Assembly: GCA_965117025.1 (NCBI GenBank)
Contig: OZ220746.1
Location: 2,108,001 to 2,172,000 of the forward strand
Direction of reading: 5' to 3'
Source of the DNA: VXPQ01 sp965117025
GTDB lineage: Bacteria; Bacteroidota; Rhodothermia; Rhodothermales; VXPQ01
Length of the DNA stretch: 64,000 bases
Part shown: positions 45,358 through 54,031 of the stretch, in pieces
How positions within the stretch are numbered: position 1 is the first letter of the stretch
How the letters are laid out: the number at the start of each line of letters is the position of its first letter
Translations under genes and position numbers: made by a program
Notes under the pieces: generated by a model
The model's database searches: none
What the model was told of the DNA's origin: nothing
The model's input: only the letters and a program-made list of their open reading frames with translations

Positions 45358-46257
45358 CTATATACCCACAAGATACGCACTGGGATCTTGTGCCAGACCA
45401 TTATGCCAGAGTTCAAAATGTAAATGGGGTCCCGTGGTGAATTCGCCGGAGTTTCCGCTTACCGCGATGTTGTCCCGGGCCTGTACGCGGTCCCCGATGC
45501 GCTTGTAAAGAAGCCGGTTGTGTTTGTAGACCGAAAGATAACCGTCCGAATGCTGGATTGCGATGGTGAAGCCTCCTTCCTGCGTCCAATCCGCCATCAC
45601 CACATATCCGTCCCCGATCGACCGTACGTCCGTTCCTTCTTCCACGGCAATGTCTACTCCGTAATGCCCCGTTCCTGCATTGAAGCCGCGCGTTACGAAG
45701 CCATCCACGGGGGTTAATGTCGGCAGTACGATGCTGGGAAACCGGACCGGGGCTGTGTTCGCCGTCTGCGCCGGGATGTCGTTGTTTCCCGTAAGCAGGT
45801 CTATCGTGATGGCCGGCTGCTGATGATCGGTCCAGTTCGGTGATAACTCGCCAGAGGCCGGAGCGGCGTAATTTTCTCTCGGCAAAGATGTTTCCGGCGC
45901 TACGGGGTCTTCCGTGTCCGGATCGATCTGCCCGAGAAAGACCTGTCGGAGCCGGGTCATATACTCTTCCTGCGCTGCAAGAGAGTCCTGCAATGCATTG
46001 ATGCGCAGTGCGTTCAATCTGGCGTTCTGGCGTATTTCCGCCGATCCATACTCCGGAAGCAACCTGTTCAGGGGGGACAGGAACAACAGGATAAGCAGGG
46101 ATACGGAAAGGACGAGCACGCCCCCGGACAGCACCAGCAGTATACGGCGGGGAACGATCCGGTATTGCCGAGCCGGCTTGCCGGTGCCTTCACGTATCAC
46201 CACAAAGGTCGATATCCCCTTGCCCCTTCTGAAAAATTCCTGCAGAAACGAAAACAT
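45358..46257 (-). CDS. M23 family metallopeptidase (LytM-like)
   Basis: 299 residues. One membrane helix (RRILLVLSGGVLVLSVSLLILL, here in two halves) anchors the protein in the inner membrane. A short coiled coil follows (NARLNALRINALQDSLAAQ), then the zinc peptidase domain with HYGVDIA and HLHFELW, so all three zinc ligands are present and it is likely active on peptidoglycan cross-bridges. Immediately upstream of the bactofilin gene (118 bases), supporting a joint role in cell shape. Confidence 0.92.
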   Translation of the reverse strand: MFSFLQEFFRRGKGISTFVVIREGTGKPARQYRIVPRRILLVLSGGVLVLSVSLLILLFLSPLNRLLPEYGSAEIRQNARLNALRINALQDSLAAQEEYMTRLRQVFLGQIDPDTEDPVAPETSLPRENYAAPASGELSPNWTDHQQPAITIDLLTGNNDIPAQTANTAPVRFPSIVLPTLTPVDGFVTRGFNAGTGHYGVDIAVEEGTDVRSIGDGYVVMADWTQEGGFTIAIQHSDGYLSVYKHNRLLYKRIGDRVQARDNIAVSGNSGEFTTGPHLHFELWHNGLAQDPSAYLVGI

Positions 46258-46427
46258 TACCTAAACGCGCTCTCCGGCGTTGTGAGGTCAAAAACTATGG
46301 AACCCGATGACAGCCAGAACTTATAACGCCCGTTTTACGAACGTTTTTCAGGGTTTGCCGCGTCATCCGGCAGATACCTGATCGGCAGATACGCTGCCGA
46401 ACGAAATCCAAACAGTGCGAAACCAAC

Positions 46428-46682
46428 ATGCCTCAGCACAAGTCAGCCGCCAAGCGGGTCCGTCAGGATAGCGAACGCCGTGAACGCAATCGGGTTCACC
46501 GCGGCGCCATGCGGACCATGATACGCAAACTGCGCGGAACCACCGACAGGGAGGAAGGGCAGGCCCTCCTTGCTCAGGTAAAACATACGCTGGATCGGCT
46601 GGCCTCCAAGGGAATTATTCACAAAAACAAGGCCGCCAATTCCAAGAGCAAACTGGAGAAGTACGTAAACGGGCTCGAATAG
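46428..46682 (+). CDS. rpsT: 30S ribosomal protein S20
   Basis: 84 residues, basic. MPQHKSAAKRVRQDSERRER and NRVHRGAMRTMIRKL at the N-terminus and HKNKAANSKSKLEKYV at the C-terminus are the S20 pattern. Divergent from the M23 gene. The 170-base leader may carry autoregulation, but no conserved fold is recognised. Confidence 0.96.
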   Translation: MPQHKSAAKRVRQDSERRERNRVHRGAMRTMIRKLRGTTDREEGQALLAQVKHTLDRLASKGIIHKNKAANSKSKLEKYVNGLE

Positions 46683-46754
46683 GCGGGTAGACGCTGGGTA
46701 TTGCTCTGCTTTTTTGCCCGGAAACCACTTGTTTTCGGGCGTCCTGCGCTTCCA

Positions 46755-46777
46755 TGCGAAAATTGCGCATTTTCGCA
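46755..46777. other. perfect hairpin between rpsT and the PKD-OmpA gene
   Basis: Stem TGCGAAAAT (46755-46763) and ATTTTCGCA (46769-46777) with loop TGCGC. A weaker hairpin, GCCCGGAAA with TTTTCGGGC, lies at 46715-46739. Neither is followed by a T-run on the plus strand, so an operator or mRNA-stability role is as likely as termination. Confidence 0.4.
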
Positions 46778-46823
46778 ATTCGTTTCGTACATTATTCGCG
46801 AACTATCCTGACCTTATCCGCAT

Positions 46824-48365
46824 ATGCCTTCGACGACTACCATGCCTGTTTCGTGGCAGAATATTTGCTCCGCCTTACTGGTCGGAGTGTTTTCACTCCT
46901 TCTCATACCGGATGCGCACGCGCAGAACATGCGGGCGGACGGCACTTTTTTCGTCAAGCCTCGCGTTGGTTTGGCATGGCATCTCGGGGACACTGAAAGA
47001 TCCCCTTTCAATTTTAATCTGGACAACTGGGATTCCGAATGCTGCGGCACGCCATATGCGGGCGGGATTGAATTCGGATGGCAGTTTGACCAGAATGCCA
47101 GCCTGGCTCTGGCGCTCCAGCGCACCAATCACCCGCTTTCGCTTGTGTATACCCCGGAAGCTCCTGTGAATGGCAGCGAAGTCACCGGCGGCGGGTACAC
47201 CAGCTTCCAGGCGCTGTACCGCTATGGAGGATCGTCGCGCATCGCGCCGTTCCTGACGGCCGGAGCGCATGTTACGAGTGGAAGCGTGGCGGGCACCACG
47301 TACGGCCCGGCGCTGGGTTTCGGTCTTGATATGGTCGTCAGTGATCGTGCGTCGATTGTCATCGAAAATATTTCCAACGTGGCGTTCCCGGATGACGGGT
47401 TTGACAATACGGACGGAGGAAGTGACGGCTTTCTTTCCTTCGAGTTGGTGAGTTCGCTTTCCGTAGGGGTCCGGATCAGCCTCGAAAGTGCATTTACTCC
47501 CGTCGAGATTCTTGGATCGACCTGCCCGAGCGTGCTCGGCGCCAACGAAGCAGGTTCCTTTACCGTCGATACGAATCCCGAGGCCACGCAGCCCGTGAAT
47601 ATAAATTGGGATTTCGGGGACGGCGGCATGGCTACCGGCATGGCGGCTACACATAGTTTCGCGTCCGGCGGTATGTACGATGTGACGGTTACCGTCGATA
47701 ATGGCCGTGATGCGGTGGAGGCGATGTGTTCCGTTCAGGTCATAGAAGCTCCGACTATCGTAGCCATCGACGCAAGCGATACGCATTTCGAAGTGTGCCA
47801 GCCCCAGGAGGTTGCCTTCACAGTTCGTGCGGAGAGCGAGGGGTCCACCACGTATAGCTGGGACTTCGGCGACGGAAGCACGGGCACGGGTGCGGAAGCA
47901 TCGCACACGTATACCGAGGGAGGCACCTACACGGTGACGGTGACGGTAGAAAACGAAGGCGGCACGGACACGGAGTCGATTACGGTGACTGCGCTGCCAT
48001 GCCTCGCCGCCATCTGCTACGACATCACGGAGATGAATGCGGCCTACTTCGACCGGAATTCAAGCATGTTGACCGAGGAAGGAAGTGCGGCGCTTACGGA
48101 AAACGCCGATATTTTTGGGCAGTGCCCCAATCTCTGTGGGGAAGTCGTCGGCTACGCCGCCCCGGGTGAGCGCGATGCGCAGCAGCTTTCCGAGGAACGT
48201 GCCCGCATCGTCGAGCAGTTCTACACCGAAAACGGTTTGGCCGCAAGTCGCTTCCAGACGGAAGGGCGCGGCCTGTTGCCGGGCACAACCAAGAAGGAAG
48301 GGGCGCAGCAAGCGCGCCGCGTGGACACAATACCTGGTACGTGCCCCGGATATTACGACGAGTAA
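46824..48365 (+). CDS. outer-membrane protein with two PKD domains and OmpA C-terminus
   Basis: 513 residues. A signal peptide (cleaved near DAHAQ) is followed by a predicted eight-strand barrel (about 30-225). Two PKD domains follow: INWDFGDGGMATG... and TYSWDFGDGSTGTG... with THSFASGGMYDVTV and SHTYTEGGTYTVTV. The C-terminal OmpA domain (AYFDRNSSMLTEEG, DAQQLSEERARIVEQFY, RFQTEGRGLLPGT) would bind peptidoglycan. Cys in CYDITEM, CPNLCG and CPGYY may form disulfides. It links the cell wall to the outer membrane and may bind surface glycans. Confidence 0.9.
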   Translation: MPSTTTMPVSWQNICSALLVGVFSLLLIPDAHAQNMRADGTFFVKPRVGLAWHLGDTERSPFNFNLDNWDSECCGTPYAGGIEFGWQFDQNASLALALQRTNHPLSLVYTPEAPVNGSEVTGGGYTSFQALYRYGGSSRIAPFLTAGAHVTSGSVAGTTYGPALGFGLDMVVSDRASIVIENISNVAFPDDGFDNTDGGSDGFLSFELVSSLSVGVRISLESAFTPVEILGSTCPSVLGANEAGSFTVDTNPEATQPVNINWDFGDGGMATGMAATHSFASGGMYDVTVTVDNGRDAVEAMCSVQVIEAPTIVAIDASDTHFEVCQPQEVAFTVRAESEGSTTYSWDFGDGSTGTGAEASHTYTEGGTYTVTVTVENEGGTDTESITVTALPCLAAICYDITEMNAAYFDRNSSMLTEEGSAALTENADIFGQCPNLCGEVVGYAAPGERDAQQLSEERARIVEQFYTENGLAASRFQTEGRGLLPGTTKKEGAQQARRVDTIPGTCPGYYDE

Positions 48366-48404
48366 CCGGTACCCGGGAAACGAATTATCGCAAGACACTG
48401 CCGG

Positions 48405-48440
48405 AAAGCGGGTCCGCCGATCAGGCGGGCCCGCTTTTTT
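48405..48440 (+). terminator. intrinsic terminator after the PKD-OmpA gene
   Basis: Stem AAAGCGGGTCCGCC (48405-48418) and GGCGGGCCCGC (48424-48434) with one G-T pair and a GATCA loop, followed by TTTTTT. This is the clearest Rho-independent terminator in the window and ends transcription 40 bases after the stop codon. Confidence 0.9.
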
Positions 48441-48478
48441 ATGACGCTACCTGCCCCTTCGCATATCTGACTCCCGTT

Positions 48479-48498
48479 AGGGCCTGTTAACAGGCCCT
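48479..48498. repeat. 20-bp perfect palindrome of the GTTAACAGGCCC family
   Basis: AGGGCCTGTTAACAGGCCCT is a perfect 20-base palindrome lying 20 bases before the queG ATG and 39 bases after the terminator hairpin. It matches the arms of the 60658-60723 element without the GCATAGTG part. Confidence 0.75.
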
Positions 48499-48517
48499 GC
48501 TTTCTGTTTCCTGCATC

Positions 48518-49489
48518 ATGTCGACCGGACGCCATACCACCCCCGAAGCGCTGAGTCGTGCGCTCAAGGCGCGCGCCCGCGATCTGGGATTTGACGCCTG
48601 TGGTATCGCAAAGGCCGAACGACTGGATGAGGAGTCGGAGCGGCTGGAGCAATGGCTTCTCGGAGGACGCCATGCCGGTATGGAATGGATGACGAATCAT
48701 TTCGAAAAACGCATTGATCCGTGCCGACTGGTAGAGGGCGCGCGCAGCGTGGTTTCCGTACTCCATAATTACTACTATCCGGTGGATCCGCCTGCTCATA
48801 AAACCGCCGGTAAAATCAGCCGGTATGCCTGGGGAGAAGATTATCACCGTGTCATGAAGGAAAATCTGTATGCGCTTTTCGAATGGCTCGGCAGGGAAGC
48901 GGGGGGTATCGAAGGACGCGCTTTTGTCGATTCTGCGCCGGTGCTCGAAAAAGCCTGGGCGCAGCGCAGCGGATTGGGTTGGATAGGTAAGCATACCAAT
49001 CTCATCAACCGGTCTCTCGGATCCTGGTTTTTCATCGGGGAACTCATCGTAGACACTCCCCTGGTCTACGACAGTCCGGCGGAAGATTTTTGCGGCTCGT
49101 GCACGCGATGCATCGATGCCTGTCCCACGGACGCCATTTACCGCCCGTATGCTGTGGATTCCAACCGGTGTATCTCCTACTGGACCATCGAACATCGCGG
49201 AGACGATGTTCCGGCATCGCTTCAACCCGGATTCAAAAACTGGATATTCGGATGCGATATATGCCAGGAAGTATGTCCCTGGAACAAGTTCAAAAAACCC
49301 TCGACTGAGGAGCGCTACGCACCTCGTCCGGGCGTTGCCGATACGGAACTGGTTGCATGGGAGGAAATCGATCTCGAAGAATTTCGGAGGCGTTTCAGAA
49401 GAAGTCCCGTCCGGCGCAGCAAGTTCGACGGTTTCAAGAGAAATGTGCGCATTGCCCGCCGGAATGTGCACGAAAGCGCCGCTGCATAG
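48518..49489 (+). CDS. queG: epoxyqueuosine reductase
   Basis: 323 residues. Cobalamin-dependent iron-sulfur enzyme that makes the last step of queuosine in tRNA. Two 4Fe-4S motifs are present: CGSCTRCIDACPTDAI near residue 196 and CDICQEVCPWN near 247. DACGIAKAERL at the start and LEKAWAQRSGLGWIGKHTN in the middle are typical. The C-terminus ends HESAAA: those three Ala codons and the TAG lie inside an interspersed repeat (49475-49503), so the natural C-terminus may have been altered. Confidence 0.95.
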   Translation: MSTGRHTTPEALSRALKARARDLGFDACGIAKAERLDEESERLEQWLLGGRHAGMEWMTNHFEKRIDPCRLVEGARSVVSVLHNYYYPVDPPAHKTAGKISRYAWGEDYHRVMKENLYALFEWLGREAGGIEGRAFVDSAPVLEKAWAQRSGLGWIGKHTNLINRSLGSWFFIGELIVDTPLVYDSPAEDFCGSCTRCIDACPTDAIYRPYAVDSNRCISYWTIEHRGDDVPASLQPGFKNWIFGCDICQEVCPWNKFKKPSTEERYAPRPGVADTELVAWEEIDLEEFRRRFRRSPVRRSKFDGFKRNVRIARRNVHESAAA

Positions 49490-49503
49490 TGGTAACAGGC
49501 CCT
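49475..49503 (+). repeat. GTTAACAGGCCC-family repeat overlapping the queG stop
   Basis: Twenty-nine bases identical to 20961-20989 and to 60694-60722 apart from the ends (core GCATAGTGGTAACAGGCCC). Its GCC GCT GCA TAG provides the last three sense codons and the stop of queG. It fills the gap to the convergent lysS gene. Confidence 0.8.
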
Positions 49504-49518
49504 CGGTGATGCGCGCTT

Positions 49519-51090
49519 TTACGCCGAAGGATCTTCGCCCTGATTTTTCTCTTCTTCGCTTTCTTCCTGTCCCGATTCCGGTCGGAGCAAGGGAAACAGA
49601 ATAACGTCCCGGATCGATTCTTGTCCCGTCATCAGCATGGCGAGGCGATCGATGCCCACGCCGAGGCCGGCTGCAGGAGGCATTCCATACTCCATCGCGC
49701 GGAGGTAGTCCTCGTCAATCTGCATGGCTTCCTCGTCGCCCTCGTCGCGTAACCGGGCCTGATCCTCGAAGCGGTTGCGCTGGTCGATCGGATCGTTGAG
49801 CTCGCTGAATGCATTGCACATCTCTTTTGCATTGCAGATGAGTTCGAACCGCTCCACAAGTCCTTCCTCGCTGCGATGACGCTTCGCCAGTGGGCTCAGT
49901 GAAAGGGGATAATCGGTGATGAAGGTGGGCTGGATAAGGTGCGGCTCCACCTTCTCGCCGAAAATGTGGTCAATGAGTTTGCCCGTCCCCATGCTTTCAT
50001 CTACTTCGAGCCCGAGTTCCCGGGCGATATCCGCTATTTCCTGTACGTCTTTGTCTCGCAGTTGATGCCCGGTATGCTCTGCAATGGCTTCGAAGAGCGG
50101 CAGGCGTCTCCAGGGGCGGCGGAAGGAGATCGTATGCTCGCCGGATTGCACATACGGCGTGCCGTGCAATTCCATTGCAATATGCTCGATCATTTCTTCA
50201 ACGAGCTCCATCATCCACCGGTAATCCTTGTAGGAGACATACAGCTCCATCATGGTGAATTCCGGATTATGAAAGCGGCTGAGTCCCTCGTTGCGAAAAT
50301 CTTTTGAAATCTCGTAGACGCCTGTAAATCCGCCGACCAGAAGCCGTTTCAGATACAGCTCATCCGCAATGCGGAGATAGAGCGTCATATCGAGCGCATT
50401 GTGATGTGTGGTGAATGGCCTCGCGCTCGCTCCTCCGTATATGGGTTGGAGCACAGGCGTTTCCACCTCGATATACCCTTGGTCGTCCAGAAAGCGGCGC
50501 ATGATGGAAATAAGGCGCGCCCGCTGGCGAAACACGTTTCGCACATCGGGATTGACCACCAGATCGACATACCGCTGGCGGTAACGGAATTCCTTATTCG
50601 TGACCTCGTTATGTACGCCTTCGTCGGTTTCCTTGACCACCGGAAGGGGGCGCAGCGACTTCGACAGCATGCTGAATTCTTCGGCATGCACGCTGATCTC
50701 GCCCATGCGTGTCCGGAAAGCGAATCCCCTGACGCCGACAATATCCCCGATATCGAGCAGGCGCCGGATGACATCGCGATAATATCCCTCAGGAAGATCG
50801 TCGCGGCGCACATAGACCTGAATGGAACCGGATTCGTCCTGCACATCGAGGAAAGCGGCTTTGCCCATGACACGGAGTGACATGATGCGACCGGCGATGG
50901 CTACATCGAATTGATCCCGAGGGGGGCGGTCTTCACCGGGTTGATGCAGGTTGTCGTCGAACGTCTCGACGATGTGCGTGGTCTTGTGGGTGACATCCCA
51001 CGCATACGGATACGGATCAATACCCGCTTCACGAAGCGCATGCAGTTCTTCGCGGCGGCGCCGTTGCTGCTCGTTCAGCGTTTCCGACAT
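49519..51090 (-). CDS. lysS: lysyl-tRNA synthetase (class II)
   Basis: 523 residues. An OB-fold anticodon-binding domain (FDVAIAGRIMSLRVMGKAAF) precedes the class II catalytic core. Motif 1 is in RFLDDQGYIEVETPVLQPIYGG, motif 2 FHNPEFTMMELYVSYKDY, and motif 3 AAGLGVGIDRLAMLMTG. The C-terminus is an acidic tail (EEEKNQGED). It converges on queG. The tRNA-Val gene 66 bases upstream on the same strand may share its transcript. Confidence 0.97.
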   Translation of the reverse strand: MSETLNEQQRRRREELHALREAGIDPYPYAWDVTHKTTHIVETFDDNLHQPGEDRPPRDQFDVAIAGRIMSLRVMGKAAFLDVQDESGSIQVYVRRDDLPEGYYRDVIRRLLDIGDIVGVRGFAFRTRMGEISVHAEEFSMLSKSLRPLPVVKETDEGVHNEVTNKEFRYRQRYVDLVVNPDVRNVFRQRARLISIMRRFLDDQGYIEVETPVLQPIYGGASARPFTTHHNALDMTLYLRIADELYLKRLLVGGFTGVYEISKDFRNEGLSRFHNPEFTMMELYVSYKDYRWMMELVEEMIEHIAMELHGTPYVQSGEHTISFRRPWRRLPLFEAIAEHTGHQLRDKDVQEIADIARELGLEVDESMGTGKLIDHIFGEKVEPHLIQPTFITDYPLSLSPLAKRHRSEEGLVERFELICNAKEMCNAFSELNDPIDQRNRFEDQARLRDEGDEEAMQIDEDYLRAMEYGMPPAAGLGVGIDRLAMLMTGQESIRDVILFPLLRPESGQEESEEEKNQGEDPSA

Positions 51091-51152
51091 GTACTCGTCA
51101 GGATACCGGCCGCAATGTCGGCAGGAAAGACATGTTTTTTCTACGAAAGGTA

Positions 51153-51229
51153 TGGTGGGCCCTACTGGATTTGAACCAGTGACCTCTCGCGTGTGAGGCG
51201 AGCGCTCTGAACCCCTGAGCTAAGGGCCC
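51153..51229 (-). tRNA. tRNA-Val (anticodon CAC)
   Basis: 77 bases on the minus strand including an encoded CCA (51153-51155). Acceptor stem GGGCCCT with AGGGCCC, discriminator A. The anticodon loop CTCACAC gives CAC, reading GUG. The T-loop is TTCAAAT. The presence of a CAC-reading tRNA is in line with the GC-rich codon usage. Confidence 0.94.
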
Positions 51230-51284
51230 AAGTACAGAGTATGGCGTTGCACGCAAGGAATGGCATCCCGTTCCGAAACCACTA

Positions 51285-51298
51285 TCAGAGTATCCTGT
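51285..51298 (-). repeat. AGGATAC-CTG element copy upstream of tRNA-Val
   Basis: ACAGGATACTCTGATAG on the minus strand, about 58 bases upstream of the mature tRNA-Val 5' end and at the 3' edge of the anti-sigma gene. It shares AGGATACTCTGAT with the holA copy. Confidence 0.5.
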
Positions 51299-51921
51299 CA
51301 GGGATATACTACCTCGGCAACCATGGAGCCAACGTGCGTTGCCCGGGCCCGAAGTTCGCGCTCAATGCCGGCGGTTACGATGGATCGTGTGTGGTGGCGG
51401 CGCGGGGAATGGGGCAGAGGGTGAATCACAGACGAGTATGAAGATCGCCGGATCATTTCACCTGCATAGGGGAGGGGTGGGGCATCCTGCACGGAGTGGG
51501 ATGCCGTCATGGCGGAAGCGGGCATTCGACTGTTCCCGGATTGCACTCCTGATGCTCCCAGAACAAGCCCCAGCATTAATATCATCGTCACGGCATAGGA
51601 CGATGCTACGGTCCCCTTTGCCGTGTTCCCGGAAACGACGGGTGAAGAAACATTGGGGCGGGACATGTCGCCGGGGATGAAATTGCGCAGCCGATCGTGC
51701 AGATCGCTCGGGGCCTGGCAACGGCAAGCATAGCGACACAGAAGCCGACGCGTGCGCCTCAGGCACTCGATATGCTCCTCCATGCCCGGATTGGCGCGCA
51801 CATACTCCTCGAACACATTGCGGACAAGAGGATCCATGGTTCCATCCACGTATTCGCAGAGAAACTCGTCCTCGAGGTTTGAGGCGTCGTAAGGTTTCGA
51901 ATCGCTGTACCTGTTATGCAT
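51298..51921 (-). CDS. putative anti-sigma factor (single-pass membrane protein)
   Basis: 207 residues from MHNRYSDSKPYDASN; a longer frame adds an unconserved tail. The first 60 residues are helical and acidic (NLEDEFLCEYVDGTMDPLVR) in the style of anti-sigma zinc-finger domains, with Cys in HIECLRRTRRLLCRYACRC that could bind metal but do not match the canonical H-x3-C-x2-C spacing. One membrane helix (YAVTMILMLGLVLGASGV) precedes an Arg/His/Ser-rich C-terminus. The ECF sigma gene lies 189 bases upstream on the same strand. The role is inferred from this pairing. Confidence 0.6.
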   Translation of the reverse strand: MHNRYSDSKPYDASNLEDEFLCEYVDGTMDPLVRNVFEEYVRANPGMEEHIECLRRTRRLLCRYACRCQAPSDLHDRLRNFIPGDMSRPNVSSPVVSGNTAKGTVASSYAVTMILMLGLVLGASGVQSGNSRMPASAMTASHSVQDAPPLPYAGEMIRRSSYSSVIHPLPHSPRRHHTRSIVTAGIERELRARATHVGSMVAEVVYP

Positions 51922-52110
51922 AGGCAAACTAATCCGATTCCGACTGCGGGTGGAAAACTTGCGGACGAAAGATACTTGCTCCGGACAGGCTATACCGGTC
52001 ACCGTGTTATGTGACGCATAAGGCTGCTCCCGGATCCGGAAAAAAGGGGGCTTCCCATCACACCTTACACCGTATCCCGGCCTTATTTGCCCAAGTACTG
52101 CAAAGCGAAG

Positions 52111-52773
52111 TTATTCCTCCTGTACAAAGTAGATATCCTTCAGGAGTATCTGAAGTTTCGTTCTGCCGCGATTAATTCGACTTTTTACGGTTCCCATGGG
52201 CAACCCCGTGATCTCCGCGATTTCCTCGTACGACAGTTGCTGCACGTCCCGCAGCACGACTACCTCACGAAATTCCTCGGGAATTTTCGTCAACGCGTCC
52301 TGGATGTAGAAATCCTGGATCGAGCTTTCCGTGTGTTTGTCCGGAGAGAAGGTTTCGTCCGGCACTTCCATCTCGTACTCTTCATCGTTCTTGTTGACCG
52401 ACTGGAGAGAGGATATCCGACGCCGTTTGCGCTTACGGTATTCCGACCGCGCCAGATTCCCGGCAATCGTGTAGAGCCATGTCGAGAACCGGGCGATCCG
52501 CCGGTACGAGTGCCTGTTGCGGTAGACTCTCAGAAATGTTTCCTGAAGAAGGTCCTCGCATTCCTTCATGTCCCCGAGGAACCGGTAGATATAATTGGTA
52601 AGCGGATCCTTGTAACGGCTTACCAGGATATCGAATGCCTCTACGGTTCCTGCCTGAAACTGTGACATCAGGTCTTCGTCGCTCATCGGACTGAGCGCAT
52701 CCAGGTACCGCGTATTCGGGTTCGTGTTCTTCCGGCCCGTTTGGCGGCGCTTTATGACATGAGTGTTTTGCAT
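52111..52773 (-). CDS. ECF-type RNA polymerase sigma factor
   Basis: 220 residues. Region 2: AFDILVSRYKDPLTNYIYRF, GDMKECEDLLQETFLRVYRN and FSTWLYTIAGNLARSEYRKR. Region 4: IPEEFREVVVLRDVQQLSYE, EIAEITGLPMGTVKSRINRG. The linker is acidic (KNDEEYEMEVPDETFSPDKH). Placed in the RpoE-like group by overall architecture. It is probably held inactive by the membrane protein encoded downstream. The regulon is unknown; no copy of a canonical ECF promoter was recognised upstream. Confidence 0.94.
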   Translation of the reverse strand: MQNTHVIKRRQTGRKNTNPNTRYLDALSPMSDEDLMSQFQAGTVEAFDILVSRYKDPLTNYIYRFLGDMKECEDLLQETFLRVYRNRHSYRRIARFSTWLYTIAGNLARSEYRKRKRRRISSLQSVNKNDEEYEMEVPDETFSPDKHTESSIQDFYIQDALTKIPEEFREVVVLRDVQQLSYEEIAEITGLPMGTVKSRINRGRTKLQILLKDIYFVQEE

Positions 52774-52868
52774 GGGCGTACATCTTTGGGTATATGCTGA
52801 CGTCTATCGCACCACATCGGGAACGTACGGTCCCGCATTCTTATTGTGCGGTAAACGAGGCAATGCAG

Positions 52869-53897
52869 TCATAAGGGGGACGGTAGTATTTTGCGAAGCA
52901 TTAATGTCATCACCAGACGTTCGCTCCGCGCAGCCCCTCCCTTCAGTTCGTAATCCGCGGCCAGCAATACGGGGAACGCATCCCGGATTCCCGGCGCCTT
53001 GTATCGGCGGAGGCTTGTCAGGTATTCCTTGACGAAAAATGGCGATACGCCAATATGGCGCGCCATTTCCTTGTTTGACATGGACGATTCGCAGGCGCTG
53101 AGTTTCCATAGCTTCGTGAAATAAGCGTTCAGGACGGCTATGATCATGAGTGCTTCCCCGCGCACATTGGATGCACGCTGCAACATTCGTTCCACAATGT
53201 GAAACGCATCCCTGCCGCGCTGTTCGCCTATCGCCTTCTGTAGTTCGAAGACATTGAAACCCCGGCTATGTCCACCCGCGCGAACAATATCGTCCGCTGT
53301 AATGGTCTCTCGTCCGGCCGCATAGGTTTCAAGTTTTTCCATCTCACGGACAACCGTCCCGAGATCGGCGCCTGCATAGTCGGCCAGCATGTGGATGGCC
53401 TCCGGCGTCATATTGTATCCTTGCTTTGCTGCGCGCTCCTTGATCCAGCCGGGCATCTGATTACTGTAGAGCGGTTTGCTTTCCATCGAAACGGCGTGTT
53501 CCCGAAGGGCCCGGTAGGGATGCCTTGAGCGGTCCGGCTTCGAGCCGCATACGAGCACGACCACCGCTGCCGGATTCGGGTGCTGCGCATACTCTTTGAA
53601 CAGGCGGTTGTCCTTCAGTTTCTCAAAGTCGCGTACGATCACTACACGCCGTTCACTCATTACAGGATAGGACGCGCACAGCGCCAGCACATGCTGTGCA
53701 TCTGTATCGGGACCGTACACAATATCAAGATTAAAGTCCCGTTCGTGGGGGGCGAGCGCATTTGCCAGCAGCACATCCTGCAACTCGTCGGTAAGAAACC
53801 GCTCATCGCCGTAGAAAAAATAGAGCGGCTTGAAGTTTCCCTGCCGGAATGCCGAGGCGATGTCGTTGTATGTCTTTTCGCGTGCGGCCATGTTCAC
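52869..53897 (-). CDS. holA: DNA polymerase III subunit delta
   Basis: 342 residues. The clamp-loader delta subunit that opens the beta clamp. Typical features: KPLYFFYGDERFLTDEL near residue 22, ERRVVIVRDFEKLKD near 83, KQGYNMTPEAIHMLADYAG, DLGTVVREMEKLETYA, and VFELQKAIGEQRGRDAF. Starts at 53897 (MNMAAREK) or 53891. The gap upstream holds a long AGGATAC element (53909-53947). Confidence 0.93.
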   Translation of the reverse strand: MNMAAREKTYNDIASAFRQGNFKPLYFFYGDERFLTDELQDVLLANALAPHERDFNLDIVYGPDTDAQHVLALCASYPVMSERRVVIVRDFEKLKDNRLFKEYAQHPNPAAVVVLVCGSKPDRSRHPYRALREHAVSMESKPLYSNQMPGWIKERAAKQGYNMTPEAIHMLADYAGADLGTVVREMEKLETYAAGRETITADDIVRAGGHSRGFNVFELQKAIGEQRGRDAFHIVERMLQRASNVRGEALMIIAVLNAYFTKLWKLSACESSMSNKEMARHIGVSPFFVKEYLTSLRRYKAPGIRDAFPVLLAADYELKGGAARSERLVMTLMLRKILPSPL

Positions 53898-53908
53898 CTT
53901 GAGAACGT

Positions 53909-53947
53909 GAAGTGCTGAGCGAAGTGGTTTTGATCAGAGTATCCTTT
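53909..53947 (-). repeat. long AGGATAC-CTG element upstream of holA
   Basis: Minus strand: AAAGGATACTCTGATCAAAA then CC, CTT, TCAGC and CTTC blocks aligned with the glpK-glpF copy at 36971-37014. The stem seen there is degraded here. Ends 12 bases before the holA ATG. Confidence 0.6.
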
Positions 53948-54031
53948 ATTCCAGCCCTTGGGTCTATTAAACGAAACTTTTCTCCAATCGTTACACGGAC
54001 ATTCATTTTTTAGAGACCCCGATTCGTCCCA

